The position numbers and the translations under genes are program-made. 64,000 bases of DNA. It comes from LMUY01 sp965276785. Lineage in GTDB: Bacteria; Pseudomonadota; Alphaproteobacteria; Acetobacterales; Acetobacteraceae. Within the stretch, counting starts at the first letter, position 1, and each line of letters begins with the position of its first letter. The notes under the pieces were generated by a model. That model worked only from the letters and a program-made list of their open reading frames with translations. It was not told the DNA's origin and ran no database searches. The stretch is from assembly GCA_965276785.1 (NCBI GenBank), contig OZ255629.1, forward strand, positions 372,001 to 436,000, written 5' to 3'. Below are positions 8,563 through 17,099 of the stretch, piece by piece.

Positions 8563-10155
8563 TCAATACCCCAGCGCCATGCCATCCTTGCGCGGGTCCG
8601 ACCCGCCCACCAGCGTGCCAGAGGCGCGGTCGATCCAGATCGCCTGCCCCCCGCCATGCGGACGCACAATCGAGGCCGGGCTGTGCCCAAGTGCGGCCAA
8701 CCGCTGCACGGCGGCAGCAGGAATGCCCCGCTCCAGCTCCAGCTTGCCGCCATACGGGAACAGCCGCGGCAGGTCGAGCGCCTCCTGCACGTCCATACCA
8801 TACTCGATCAGGTTGCCGAGGAACCAGCTCTGCCCCATCGGCTGGAAGTGCCCGCCCATCACGCCGAACGGCATCACCGCCTCGCCCTCCTTGGTCAGCA
8901 TGCCCGGGATGATGGTGTGCATCGGCCGCTTGCCGGGCGCGATGCAGTTCGGGTGCCCGCGCTCGATCACGAACCCGGTGCCCCGGTTGTGCAGCATCAC
9001 GCCGCAGCGCTCCGCCAGCAGGCCGGAGCCGAAGCTCTTGAACAGCGAGTTGATGAACGAGCAGGCGTTGCCATCCCGGTCCACCAAGCAGAGATAGGTG
9101 GTGTCCCGATGCCGCGGCAGCACGCTCTCGCCAGCCCGGGGCAGGTCGGGCAGCGCACGCCCCGGGTCGATCAGCGCGCGCAGGCCGGAGAGATAGCCGG
9201 GGCTGAGCAGCCGCTCCAGCGGCACGGCGGACTGTGCCGGGTCGGCCAGGAACGCATCGCGGTCGCGATACACCAGCCGGGCGGCCTCGGTGTGGCGATG
9301 CAGCCGCTCCACGTCCAGCGCGCCGGCGGCCGGCGCGAACCCCTCCAGGATGCCGAGCAGCATCAGCACCAGCAGCCCGGAGCCGTTGGGCGGGCATTGC
9401 CACACGTCGTAGCCGCGCCAGGCGGCATGGATCGGCTCCACGAACTCGGCCGCGGTGCGCCCGGCGGCGAAGTCGGCCATGCTGTGCAGGCCGCCGGCTG
9501 AGCGCAGCCGCGCTACCATGTCCTCCGCCACCGCGCCCTCGTAGAACGCGCGCGCTCCATCCCGGGCGATGCGGCCCAGCGTGTCCGCCAGCGCAGGCTG
9601 CTTGAACACCGCCCCCGCCCGCGGCGCCGCACCGCCCGGCAAGAACGCCTCCGCCCCGGTGGCACGCAGCTTGTCCACCACCAAGCCCCAGTCAAACGCG
9701 ACCCGGTGATGCACCGGCCAGCCCTCGGCGGCAAAGCGGATCGCGGGCTGCAGCAACTCGCCCAGTCCCCGCGTGCCATGCGCCGCCAGCAGCGTCTCCC
9801 ACGCGCCCACCGCACCCGGAATGGTGACGGAATGGGCACTGGACTCGCCGATCGCTGCGATGCTCTGCGCCTCATACCAGTCGATTGTGGCTGCCGCAGG
9901 AGCGCGGCCGGACCCATTGAGCGCCACCACCGGCTTGCCGGGCTGCTTCCAAAGGCAAAAGCAATCGCCGCCAATCCCGGTCGCTTGCGGCTCGATCACC
10001 CCCAGCACCGCCACGGCAGCGATCGCGGCATCCAGCGCATTGCCCCCCGCACGCAGCACGTCGAGCGCGGTGAGGGTGGCGGCCGGCATCGAGGTCGCGG
10101 CCATGGCGCTGGTGGCGTAGACCGGCGAGCGGCCCGGCAGGTGCAAATCGCGCAT
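8563..10155 (-). CDS. Gamma-glutamyltransferase family protein
   Basis: This encodes 530 residues from the ATG at 10155; a longer frame exists but the family start is near MRDLHLPGRSPVYATS. Hallmarks are the N-terminal AMAATSMPAATLTALDVLRAGGNALDAA region and the autoprocessing Thr in HRDTTYLCLVDRDGNA, the new N-terminus of the small subunit after self-cleavage. The FGVMGGHFQPMGQ region is also typical. No classic signal peptide is seen, and the sequence is closer to the GGT-like acylase/hydrolase branch than to E. coli Ggt, so transpeptidation should not be assumed. It is coupled to the downstream amidase gene. Confidence 0.88.
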   Translation of the reverse strand: MRDLHLPGRSPVYATSAMAATSMPAATLTALDVLRAGGNALDAAIAAVAVLGVIEPQATGIGGDCFCLWKQPGKPVVALNGSGRAPAAATIDWYEAQSIAAIGESSAHSVTIPGAVGAWETLLAAHGTRGLGELLQPAIRFAAEGWPVHHRVAFDWGLVVDKLRATGAEAFLPGGAAPRAGAVFKQPALADTLGRIARDGARAFYEGAVAEDMVARLRSAGGLHSMADFAAGRTAAEFVEPIHAAWRGYDVWQCPPNGSGLLVLMLLGILEGFAPAAGALDVERLHRHTEAARLVYRDRDAFLADPAQSAVPLERLLSPGYLSGLRALIDPGRALPDLPRAGESVLPRHRDTTYLCLVDRDGNACSFINSLFKSFGSGLLAERCGVMLHNRGTGFVIERGHPNCIAPGKRPMHTIIPGMLTKEGEAVMPFGVMGGHFQPMGQSWFLGNLIEYGMDVQEALDLPRLFPYGGKLELERGIPAAAVQRLAALGHSPASIVRPHGGGQAIWIDRASGTLVGGSDPRKDGMALGY

Positions 10156-10216
10156 CGGCCTTGCTCCCACGCCCGAGCGTGCTTGGCAACGCCGGAACAT
10201 CAGGCATGATCACACC

Positions 10217-10555
10217 ATGACCCAGGCAAGCATCGAGGACTTCCACCGGCTGGACATCCGCTGCGGCACGGTGGTGGACGCGCAGCCCTTCCCGGAGGCG
10301 CGCAACCCGGCGCTGAAGCTGTGGATCGACTTCGGCGCCGAACTGGGGGTGAAAGCCTCCTCCGCGCAGGTCACTGTGCACTACACGGCGGACCAGATGC
10401 TTGGCCGGCAGGTCTGCGCGGTGGTGAACTTCCCGCCCCGCCGCATCGCCGGGTTCGTCAGTGAGGTACTGACCTTGGGCATGCCGGACGAGAACGGCGC
10501 CGTGGTGCTGGTGCGGCCGGATTTGGCCGTGCCCAACGGCGCACGGTTGTTCTAG
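10217..10555 (+). CDS. csaA: CsaA-type tRNA-binding domain protein
   Basis: This encodes 112 residues forming a single OB-fold tRNA-binding domain, of the kind also found at the C-terminus of MetRS. Typical segments are IEDFHRLDIRCGTVVDAQPFPEARNPALKLWIDFG and VCAVVNFPPRRIAGFVSEVLTLG, with a GARLF end. The length matches CsaA (about 110). CsaA is described as a chaperone linked to protein export and binds tRNA. The gene is divergent from the gamma-glutamyltransferase gene and lies two bases before gpt. Confidence 0.92.
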   Translation: MTQASIEDFHRLDIRCGTVVDAQPFPEARNPALKLWIDFGAELGVKASSAQVTVHYTADQMLGRQVCAVVNFPPRRIAGFVSEVLTLGMPDENGAVVLVRPDLAVPNGARLF

Positions 10556-10557
10556 CC

Positions 10558-11052
10558 ATGCCGAACTACGCCACCGTCACCTGGGACCAGTTGCACCGCG
10601 ACGCCCGGGCGCTGGCCACCATGCTGGCGCCGATGGGGCCCTGGACCGGCATCGTGGCGATCACCCGCGGCGGCATGATCCCGGCCGCGATCGTGGCGCG
10701 CGAGTTGGAGTGCCGGCTGATCGAGACCATCTCGGTGATCAGCTACGATGAGGAGAACCCGGGCGAACCGAGCGTGATCAAGCCCGCTGCCGCCGCCGGG
10801 GATGGCACCGGTTTCCTCATCATCGACGACCTGGTGGACCGCGGCGCCACTGCCCGGCTGGTGCGCAACCAACTGCCGCGCGCCCATTTCGCCTGCCTCT
10901 ACGCCAAGCCGGAGGGCCGCCCCGCCACCGACACCTTTGTGGCCGAGGTGGCGCAGGACACCTGGGTGCTGTTCCCCTGGGACACCGCCCCGCTCTTCGT
11001 GCCCCCGATCGGGCGTCGGCCTACGAGCGGAGCGTCTCCTCCAGCAGGGTGA
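10558..11052 (+). CDS. gpt: Xanthine(-guanine) phosphoribosyltransferase
   Basis: This encodes 164 residues. The PRPP-binding motif FLIIDDLVDRGATA is present, with the IVAITRGGMIPAAIVAREL segment and the late TWVLFPWDTAPLFVPP region typical of Gpt. The enzyme salvages xanthine and guanine to the nucleotides. It starts two bases after csaA. Its last 32 bases overlap the 3' end of the convergent dienelactone hydrolase gene; the C-terminal tail after IGRR (PTSGASPPAG) is probably a local extension caused by loss of an earlier stop. Confidence 0.92.
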   Translation: MPNYATVTWDQLHRDARALATMLAPMGPWTGIVAITRGGMIPAAIVARELECRLIETISVISYDEENPGEPSVIKPAAAAGDGTGFLIIDDLVDRGATARLVRNQLPRAHFACLYAKPEGRPATDTFVAEVAQDTWVLFPWDTAPLFVPPIGRRPTSGASPPAG

Positions 11053-11764
11053 ACACTCGCTTGAAGTGCAGCGCGTCGGCGGCGGGGTGATAAACCGGCG
11101 CGTCCTTGGCGGTGAAGCCGTGCATCGCGCCCTGGTACAGCTCGGTGCTGAAATGCACCCCCGCTTCGGCCAGCGCCTGGTCCATGCGCCCGATCTGGTC
11201 GGGGGGCATGTGTTCGTCCTTGTCGGCATGCCCGAAGTAAACCCGCCCCCGGATCGAGGGCACGGCGGCCAATAGCCCGCTCGGGTCTCCCTCTGGGGCC
11301 AGCCGGGCAGAGTGGAACCCGGCCGCAGCCGCCACGCGGTCCGGGTGGAGCGCTGCCATCCGCACCGCAAACCCACCCGTCATGCAATAGCCGATCACAG
11401 CCACATCGCCGGCAGCGAACTCCGGCTCCGCGTCCAGCCCGGCGAGCAAGACCGTGAAGTCTTCCGCCTGCGTCGCGGGGCTAAGCTGGCCTGCGTAGCC
11501 GCTGATCTTCGACCAAACGTCAGGGTCGCGGAACGACTTGCCCTCCGGCACGATCTGTCCTGCCGCGCTGCGATAGTAGATGTTGGGCATCAGCACGGCA
11601 TAGCCGCGGTCGGCGATGGTCTGCGCCTTCTCGTCATAGCAAGGCCGCAGCCCGCCGATGTCGGTGAACAGCACAACGCCGGGGAACGGGCCGTTTGACC
11701 CGGCGGGCGTGAACACGCGGGCGTCGATCGTGCCATTCGGGGCGGGGAGGGTGAGGCTGCGCAT
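11021..11764 (-). CDS. Dienelactone hydrolase family protein
   Basis: This encodes 247 residues from the ATG at 11764, which overlaps the TGA of the desaturase gene (TGATG), so translation is probably coupled. The nucleophile elbow is GYCMTGG with Cys127, as in dienelactone hydrolase. The Asp (GHADKDEHMP) and His (GAMHGF) of the triad are in the usual places. No signal peptide is seen in this version; the longer upstream frame is a shadow of the desaturase gene. It hydrolyses a lactone or ester of unknown identity. Its 3' end overlaps gpt by 32 bases. Confidence 0.88.
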   Translation of the reverse strand: MRSLTLPAPNGTIDARVFTPAGSNGPFPGVVLFTDIGGLRPCYDEKAQTIADRGYAVLMPNIYYRSAAGQIVPEGKSFRDPDVWSKISGYAGQLSPATQAEDFTVLLAGLDAEPEFAAGDVAVIGYCMTGGFAVRMAALHPDRVAAAAGFHSARLAPEGDPSGLLAAVPSIRGRVYFGHADKDEHMPPDQIGRMDQALAEAGVHFSTELYQGAMHGFTAKDAPVYHPAADALHFKRVFTLLEETLRS

Positions 11765-12690
11765 CAAGGTGTCGTCCTGACGGTGGGGGAGCGGGTAATG
11801 ATCTCGCGCAAGAAGCCGACGTGCCAGCGCGCGTAGCCATCCTGTAGCACCCCGAGCCGCTCCCGCAACGCCCGGTGCGCCGCCGGCAGCCGGTGGAACG
11901 GGATGGAGGGATAGAGGTGGTGCTCGGCATGATAGCTCATGTTCCACATCAGCAGCCGTACTGCCGCGACGGTGAGCGTCGTGCGTGTGTTCACCAGCCC
12001 ATTCGGCGTCTCAGCGCAGCCGGTGTGCTCGGTGAGCAGGTAGAGCCGCAGGACCACTTGGCCGGCCAGTTGCGGCAGCAGCCAGAACAGCACGGGCGCG
12101 GCCCAACCCCAGATCGCGGCCGAGCCGAGCGCCAGCGCCGCGACGAGCAGGCTCATCGCCCGCACGCTGGCAATCACGCGACTGTGCGACGAGGCTGGGA
12201 TGTAAGGATAGCTCGACAGATCGCCGCGCCAGCAATCCGCAATCACCGTCAGCCGCGCCCGCCAGTAGTTCACCGCCAGGATGCGTAGCAAGTAACCGTC
12301 CAGCGCCGCGGGCGGCGGCGGGCTCAGCTCGGGGTCGCGCGCCGGGTCCTGCGTGAAGCGGTGATGCGCCAGGTGGAAGGCGGTGTAGAAATGCCAGTTC
12401 AGCAGTGCGGGACAGGCCGCCAGCCAACCGACCACCGCATTGGCGCGCCGGCTGCGAAAGGCGGTGAGATGCATGGTCTCGTGCACCGGCGCGAACAGGC
12501 TGGTTTGCGCGATACCGAGTAGCAACACCGCGAGCGGCTTGGCCCAAAGCGGGACCGTGGCCACCAGCCACCCGGCTGCCCCGATCAGCGCCGCATGCAC
12601 TGTAAGCCGCCCAGCACCAAGCCCGTCCGACCGCACCGACAGCGCGCGCACTTCGGGGCCGGACAATACGCGCGGCGTGGCAGTGTTCAT
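11764..12690 (-). CDS. Membrane fatty acid desaturase
   Basis: This encodes 308 residues. The three histidine boxes of membrane di-iron desaturases are present: HETMH (His70-His74), HLAHH (106-110) and HAEHH near residue 250, with hydrophobic segments between them. NWHFYTAFHLAHHRFTQDP is a strong family match. It probably desaturates or hydroxylates a lipid acyl chain or a carotenoid-like substrate at the inner membrane. It lies 10 bases downstream of msrB and overlaps the dienelactone hydrolase gene at its stop. Confidence 0.9.
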   Translation of the reverse strand: MNTATPRVLSGPEVRALSVRSDGLGAGRLTVHAALIGAAGWLVATVPLWAKPLAVLLLGIAQTSLFAPVHETMHLTAFRSRRANAVVGWLAACPALLNWHFYTAFHLAHHRFTQDPARDPELSPPPPAALDGYLLRILAVNYWRARLTVIADCWRGDLSSYPYIPASSHSRVIASVRAMSLLVAALALGSAAIWGWAAPVLFWLLPQLAGQVVLRLYLLTEHTGCAETPNGLVNTRTTLTVAAVRLLMWNMSYHAEHHLYPSIPFHRLPAAHRALRERLGVLQDGYARWHVGFLREIITRSPTVRTTP

Positions 12691-12700
12691 CGCCAGGAGC

Positions 12701-13132
12701 CTATCCCGGCTGGAACGCCAGTGACACCCCGTTCATGCAGTAGCGCTCGCCTGTCGGCGCCGGGCCGTCGGGGAACACGTGGCCGAGATGGCCGCCGCAC
12801 TGGCTGCACACCGCCTCCGTGCGTACCATGAAGTGACTGCCATCGGTCCGGGTCACCACGGCGCCGTCGATCGGCTGGAAGAAGCTGGGCCAGCCGCTGC
12901 CGCTCTCAAACTTCGTATCGGAAGTGAAGAGATGCTGCCCGCAAGCGGCGCAGGAAAACACGCCCGAGCGCTTCTCGTAGTTCAGCGGGCTGGTGCCGGG
13001 CCGCTCGGTGCCCTGTTCACGTAGCACGTGGTATTGCGTCGGGCTCAGTTCCTGGCGCCAGTCCTCATCGCTCCGTTGCACCGGGAACTCGACCTGGTCC
13101 GCTTCTTGCGGCGACTTGCCAAATACGTTCAT
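12701..13132 (-). CDS. msrB: Peptide-methionine (R)-S-oxide reductase MsrB
   Basis: This encodes 143 residues. Zinc ligands Cys61/Cys64 (CAAC) and Cys109/Cys112 (CSQC) are intact, and the catalytic Cys132 is in RYCMNGVSL. SGSGWPSFFQPID is the family signature. No secretion signal, so it acts in the cytoplasm to repair oxidised methionine. It may be cotranscribed with the desaturase and hydrolase genes downstream (10-base gap). Confidence 0.97.
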   Translation of the reverse strand: MNVFGKSPQEADQVEFPVQRSDEDWRQELSPTQYHVLREQGTERPGTSPLNYEKRSGVFSCAACGQHLFTSDTKFESGSGWPSFFQPIDGAVVTRTDGSHFMVRTEAVCSQCGGHLGHVFPDGPAPTGERYCMNGVSLAFQPG

Positions 13133-13188
13133 CCGCGAATCTCCTCACTCTCCGCCGGAAATGGGGTCGGCCGCCGCGGACGGCAACC

Positions 13189-14223
13189 TTACTCAGCCGC
13201 GAGTGCCACCGGCTCCAACGCCTGCAGCCCCGCCGCCTGCGCCAGCAACGCGTAGGAGCGCCGGCGCGCTTCCGGCTCGGGCACCGTGGTGAGCACCGCC
13301 ACGTCCGCCACGCCAACCGACTCCGCCAATCCGGCAAGCTGCTGCATCACCCGCTCCCCGGTGCCATAAAAGGCACGCGCCTTGGCCTGCTCGATGCGGC
13401 GCAGCTCCAGCTCGGAATACGGATAGGCCGCCGCCTCGCTGGCGGTGGGCAGCGCTGCATAGACGCCCCGATCCCGCCCCAGCCGCCACAAGGCGCGCGG
13501 CGCGAACAGCCGCTCCGCCTCGGCCGGGCTCTCAGCCGCCATCGCCCAGACCGCGACCGCAGCCTGGGGCAGCGGATTGCGTGCGCTGGGACGATAGTGG
13601 CTGCGATAGATATCGAGCGCCTCCGCCGTCCCGTCCCCATCGGTGATGAAATGGGCAAAACAGTACGGCAGCCCGAAATGCGCCGCCACTTGCGCGCCAT
13701 AGGCGGAGGAACCCAGGATCCAAACCTCCGGCGCGGTCGGGCCGGCGGGTTGCGCCACCACCTCGCGGAACGGATGGCCTTCCGGCAGCGTGTCGCCGCT
13801 CACCCAAGCCAGCAGGTCCCGCACCTGCGAGGGAAATAGCTCGGCGGCGGTCGCCGCGTTCGGGTTGAGCGCGAAGGCGGTGCGGCCGTCGCCGCCGGGC
13901 GCGCGGCCAAGCCCGAGGTCGATCCGGCCCGGCGCCAGCGCCTCCAGCACGCGGAACTGCTCGGCCACCTTCAGCGCGCTGTAATGCGGCAGCATCACCC
14001 CCGCGCTGCCGACCCTGATGCACCGCGTGGTGGCCGCGATGGCGGCGATCAGGATTTCCGGCGCGGTGCCCGCCTGGCTGGCCGAGGCGTGGTGTTCGGC
14101 CAGCCAGTAGCGGCTGTAGCCCAACGCCTCGCAATGCCGCGCCAACGCCAAGCTCTCGCCGATGGCGTCCGCCGGGGAGCGGCCGGAGACCACGGTCGAC
14201 TGGTCCAGCACTGAAAGCCGCAT
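13189..14223 (-). CDS. Luciferase-like (LLM class) flavin-dependent oxidoreductase
   Basis: This encodes 344 residues. The N-terminus MRLSVLDQSTVVSGRSPADAI and the segments YSRYWLAEHHASASQAGTAP and RIDLGLGRAPGGDGRTAFA are typical of the MsnO8-like branch of bacterial luciferase-like monooxygenases, which use reduced flavin in a TIM barrel. The length matches. The substrate is unknown; many members are simply annotated as alkane or nitrilotriacetate monooxygenase-like. It precedes msrB on the same strand by 56 bases. Confidence 0.9.
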   Translation of the reverse strand: MRLSVLDQSTVVSGRSPADAIGESLALARHCEALGYSRYWLAEHHASASQAGTAPEILIAAIAATTRCIRVGSAGVMLPHYSALKVAEQFRVLEALAPGRIDLGLGRAPGGDGRTAFALNPNAATAAELFPSQVRDLLAWVSGDTLPEGHPFREVVAQPAGPTAPEVWILGSSAYGAQVAAHFGLPYCFAHFITDGDGTAEALDIYRSHYRPSARNPLPQAAVAVWAMAAESPAEAERLFAPRALWRLGRDRGVYAALPTASEAAAYPYSELELRRIEQAKARAFYGTGERVMQQLAGLAESVGVADVAVLTTVPEPEARRRSYALLAQAAGLQALEPVALAAE

Positions 14224-14344
14224 CGCTCACCTCTTCCCAGTCATCCACATTTAGGCCGAAAGGCGGAAAAGCGAAGACGCAATGCCACCGCACCCAACCT
14301 TGAACCGTGGCGCGGCTGCGCCGTTGCCCCGCAAGAGGTGCGCT

Positions 14345-14572
14345 GTGGTCCGACGCGTTTTTGTTATCGCCTGCTTGCTCAGCCTCACGGGCTGCAACGT
14401 GACGCTTGGTGGGCCGCCCCTCATCTCCGGCCAATCCCCGGCCGCCGCCCAGTCCCACAACAGCGAGCCGCAACCGGTGAACAGCCTGCCGCCGGGTTTC
14501 GCCGGGCTCGACGGCGGCCCGAACGCCAGCGCCCCCAACTACGGCAGTCTCACCTTTTCACCGCGCAAGTAA
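14345..14572 (+). CDS. Small putative lipoprotein
   Basis: This encodes 75 residues from a GTG at 14345, chosen because it gives a clean lipoprotein signal (VRRVFVIACLLSLTGC, lipobox Cys17) and has AAGAGG six bases upstream. An upstream in-frame ATG at 14282 would add a non-signal-like stretch. After the Cys the chain is short, Pro/Ser/Asn-rich and without known domain. It is probably attached to the inner or outer membrane by lipidation. It lies 43 bases before the ABC-F gene. Function unknown. Confidence 0.65.
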   Translation: MVRRVFVIACLLSLTGCNVTLGGPPLISGQSPAAAQSHNSEPQPVNSLPPGFAGLDGGPNASAPNYGSLTFSPRK

Positions 14573-14615
14573 CCACCCGCTTGCAACGCCGCCGCTGCGG
14601 CGCGAGACAGCGCCC

Positions 14616-16397
14616 ATGGCGCCCCCCCTCCTGCTGTTGCAGAACATCCATCTCACCCTCGGGACCCAGGCGCTGCTGAACGGCGCCGAGATCGGCGTCG
14701 GCGCCGGCGAGCGCATCTGCCTGGTCGGCCGTAACGGCTCCGGCAAGTCCACCCTGCTCAAAATTGCCACCGCGCAAATCCAGGCCGATGCCGGCACGCG
14801 CTTCCTGCAACCCGGCGCCACTGTCCGCTACCTGCCGCAGGAGCCCGACCTGTCGGGTTTCGCCACCGTGCTCGATTACGTGCAGGCGGATGGCGGCTCG
14901 GGCGGCGACGCCTTCCGCGGCCGGGCCTTGCTGGATCAACTCGGCTTGAACGGCAGCGAGGACCCGGCCCGGCTGTCCGGCGGCGAGGCCAGGCGGGCGG
15001 CCCTGGCGCGCACGCTGGCGCCGCAGCCGGACCTGCTGCTGTTGGACGAGCCGACCAACCATCTCGACCTGCCCGCCATCGAATGGCTGGAAAAGGAGCT
15101 CACCGGCTCGCGCGCCGGCATCGTGCTGATCAGCCACGACCGTCGCCTGCTGGAGACGCTAGGCCGTGCCGTGGTGTGGCTGGAAGACGGCGTGACCCGG
15201 CGCTTGGATCGCGGCTTCGGCCATTTCGAGGCGTGGCGCGAGGAAGTGGCCGAGCAAGAGGCGCGCGACCGGCAGAAGCTGGCGCGCCAGATCGTGCGCG
15301 AGGAGCATTGGCTGACCTACGGCGTCACCGCCCGCCGCAAGCGCAACGTGCGCCGGGTCGCGGAACTCGCGGCGTTGCGGCAAAAGAAGCGCGAGGCCGG
15401 CGGCCCGGCGGCGGGCCTGAAGCTGCAGGCGGCGGAGGGCGATGTGTCCGGCAAGCAGGTGATCGTGGCCGAGCACGTGCGCAAGGCTTACGGCAACACC
15501 CTGATCGTGCGGGATTTGTCGCTGCGGGTGATGCGGGGCGACCGGCTCGGCATCGTGGGTCCGAACGGCGGCGGCAAGACCACGCTGCTGCGGCTGCTCA
15601 CCGGGGCGGACAGGTCGGACAGCGGCACTGTCACTCTCGGCACCAACCTGCAGGAAGTGACACTCGACCAGCAGCGCGCCGCCCTCGACCCGGGGCGCAC
15701 CCTGCAGGACACGCTGACCGGCGGCGATGGCGACCAGGTGACGGTAGCCGGGCAGAAGCGCCACGTGGTGGGCTACATGAAGGACTTCCTGTTCCGCCCG
15801 GAGCAGGCGCGCACCGCCGTCGGCACGCTGTCCGGCGGCGAACGCGGGCGGCTGCTGCTCGCCTGCGCGCTGGCAAAGCCGTCCAACCTGTTGATCCTGG
15901 ACGAACCCACCAACGACCTCGACCTGGAAACGCTGGACCTGCTGCAGGAGCTGCTGAGCGACTATGCCGGCACCGTGCTGCTGGTGAGCCACGACCGCGA
16001 CTTCCTCGACCGGGTGGTGACGTCCACCCTGGCGCATGAGGGCGGCGGACAATGGACGGACTATGCCGGCGGCTATAGCGACATGCTGGCGCAGCGGGCC
16101 CCGTTGGTCGTGGACGCGGAGCGGCGGCGAGCGGCGGCGCCAGCGAAAGCCGCCGTGGTTCGGAAAATGTCGTTTAAGGACAAGCAGACGCTGGAGTCGC
16201 TTCCGGTGGAAATGGAGGAGCTGCGGCGGCGCATTGGACTGCTGCAAGGCAAACTCGCTGAGCCTGGGCTGTATGCCCGCAGCCCGGCCGTGTTCGGCAA
16301 GGCCACGCAAGCCCTGCAGCAAGCGGAGCATGCCCTAGCCAAGGCGGAGGAGCGCTGGCTGGAACTCGAACTCATGCGCGAAGCGGCTGAGGCCTGA
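14616..16397 (+). CDS. uup: ABC-F family ATPase, Uup type
   Basis: This encodes 593 residues with two ABC ATPase domains and no membrane segment. Domain 1: Walker A VGRNGSGKST, signature LSGGEARRAALA, Walker B LLLLDEPTNHLD. Domain 2: Walker A VGPNGGGKTT, signature LSGGERGRLLLA, Walker B LLILDEPTNDLDLETLD. The YAGGYSDML segment after domain 2 and a charged helical C-terminal region (about 505-590) match Uup, which acts on ribosomes or branched DNA rather than in transport. The linker between domains is rich in charged residues as usual. Confidence 0.93.
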   Translation: MAPPLLLLQNIHLTLGTQALLNGAEIGVGAGERICLVGRNGSGKSTLLKIATAQIQADAGTRFLQPGATVRYLPQEPDLSGFATVLDYVQADGGSGGDAFRGRALLDQLGLNGSEDPARLSGGEARRAALARTLAPQPDLLLLDEPTNHLDLPAIEWLEKELTGSRAGIVLISHDRRLLETLGRAVVWLEDGVTRRLDRGFGHFEAWREEVAEQEARDRQKLARQIVREEHWLTYGVTARRKRNVRRVAELAALRQKKREAGGPAAGLKLQAAEGDVSGKQVIVAEHVRKAYGNTLIVRDLSLRVMRGDRLGIVGPNGGGKTTLLRLLTGADRSDSGTVTLGTNLQEVTLDQQRAALDPGRTLQDTLTGGDGDQVTVAGQKRHVVGYMKDFLFRPEQARTAVGTLSGGERGRLLLACALAKPSNLLILDEPTNDLDLETLDLLQELLSDYAGTVLLVSHDRDFLDRVVTSTLAHEGGGQWTDYAGGYSDMLAQRAPLVVDAERRRAAAPAKAAVVRKMSFKDKQTLESLPVEMEELRRRIGLLQGKLAEPGLYARSPAVFGKATQALQQAEHALAKAEERWLELELMREAAEA

Positions 16398-16484
16398 CTT
16401 GCATCGTTCATGGCGGGTTGACCCCACAGCTGTCCGGCAGGGGTCTTACTTCGCCTCGTCGAGCGTTTAGAGAATACAATAGAA

Positions 16485-16516
16485 CGTCATGGCCGGACTT
16501 GATCCGGCCATCCACG
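16485..16516. repeat. 32-nt palindromic dispersed repeat, copy B
   Basis: Identical to copy A over the 32 nt (stem GGCCGGA / TCCGGCC, loop CTTGA), in the same orientation, and followed by GCGTCCGGA. It lies between the convergent uup and 2'-5' RNA ligase genes. Confidence 0.88.
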
Positions 16517-16586
16517 GCGTCCGGACGCCGCCGCCGCCACCTGGAGCGCCGAACAGTGCGAAACCGACCTCGACGTGAGATGGAGG

Positions 16587-17099
16587 CTACATGCCGCCAA
16601 ACGGCCACACCCCGATCTTCTCCCAAGGGCCGCCGAGATAGCGCCAAAGCGCCACCCCCACCGCCTGCACCGGGCCGGGCGGGCGCTGCCCCGAGAGGCT
16701 GGCGAACGTCCGGCGGGCTTCGTCCGGGGACACTTTGTTCTGCACCGTCACGTGGGGCGACCAGGGGGCGCTGTCTTGTGCGGTCAACGTGAGAGACACG
16801 CGGGTCAGCAACAGGCGGCGCAACCGGTCCGCCGCCGGTGCGCGTAGCGTGAAGGCCACCCCACGCCCGAGCAGCCTGAGCCCGGTGACCTCCACCGCAA
16901 ACGCGCCGGCTTGCGCGCAAGACGCTGACAGGACCTGCGCAATCAGCCCCTCCTGCTCGCCGGGCAGAGCATGGAACAGCGTGACATGAGCCCCCACCAC
17001 CAGACGGTCGGCCGGGAAATAGGCGCTCCGAAGCGCATCGAACCAGGCTTGCGACGCCGGGTCCAAGGTCAACGTCAGGATCAGTGGCGGATTGAGCAT
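16587..17099 (-). CDS. 2'-5' RNA ligase superfamily protein (LigT-like phosphoesterase)
   Basis: This encodes 170 residues. The two H-x-T-x motifs that define the 2H phosphoesterase fold are present: HVTLFHAL in the N-terminal half and HVTVQNKV in the second half. The length is typical of LigT/ThpR-like proteins. The physiological substrate is unknown for most members (2'-5' RNA ends or cyclic phosphodiesters). Its start codon overlaps the proposed P450 start on the opposite strand (CATG at 17097-17100). Confidence 0.85.
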   Translation of the reverse strand: MLNPPLILTLTLDPASQAWFDALRSAYFPADRLVVGAHVTLFHALPGEQEGLIAQVLSASCAQAGAFAVEVTGLRLLGRGVAFTLRAPAADRLRRLLLTRVSLTLTAQDSAPWSPHVTVQNKVSPDEARRTFASLSGQRPPGPVQAVGVALWRYLGGPWEKIGVWPFGGM

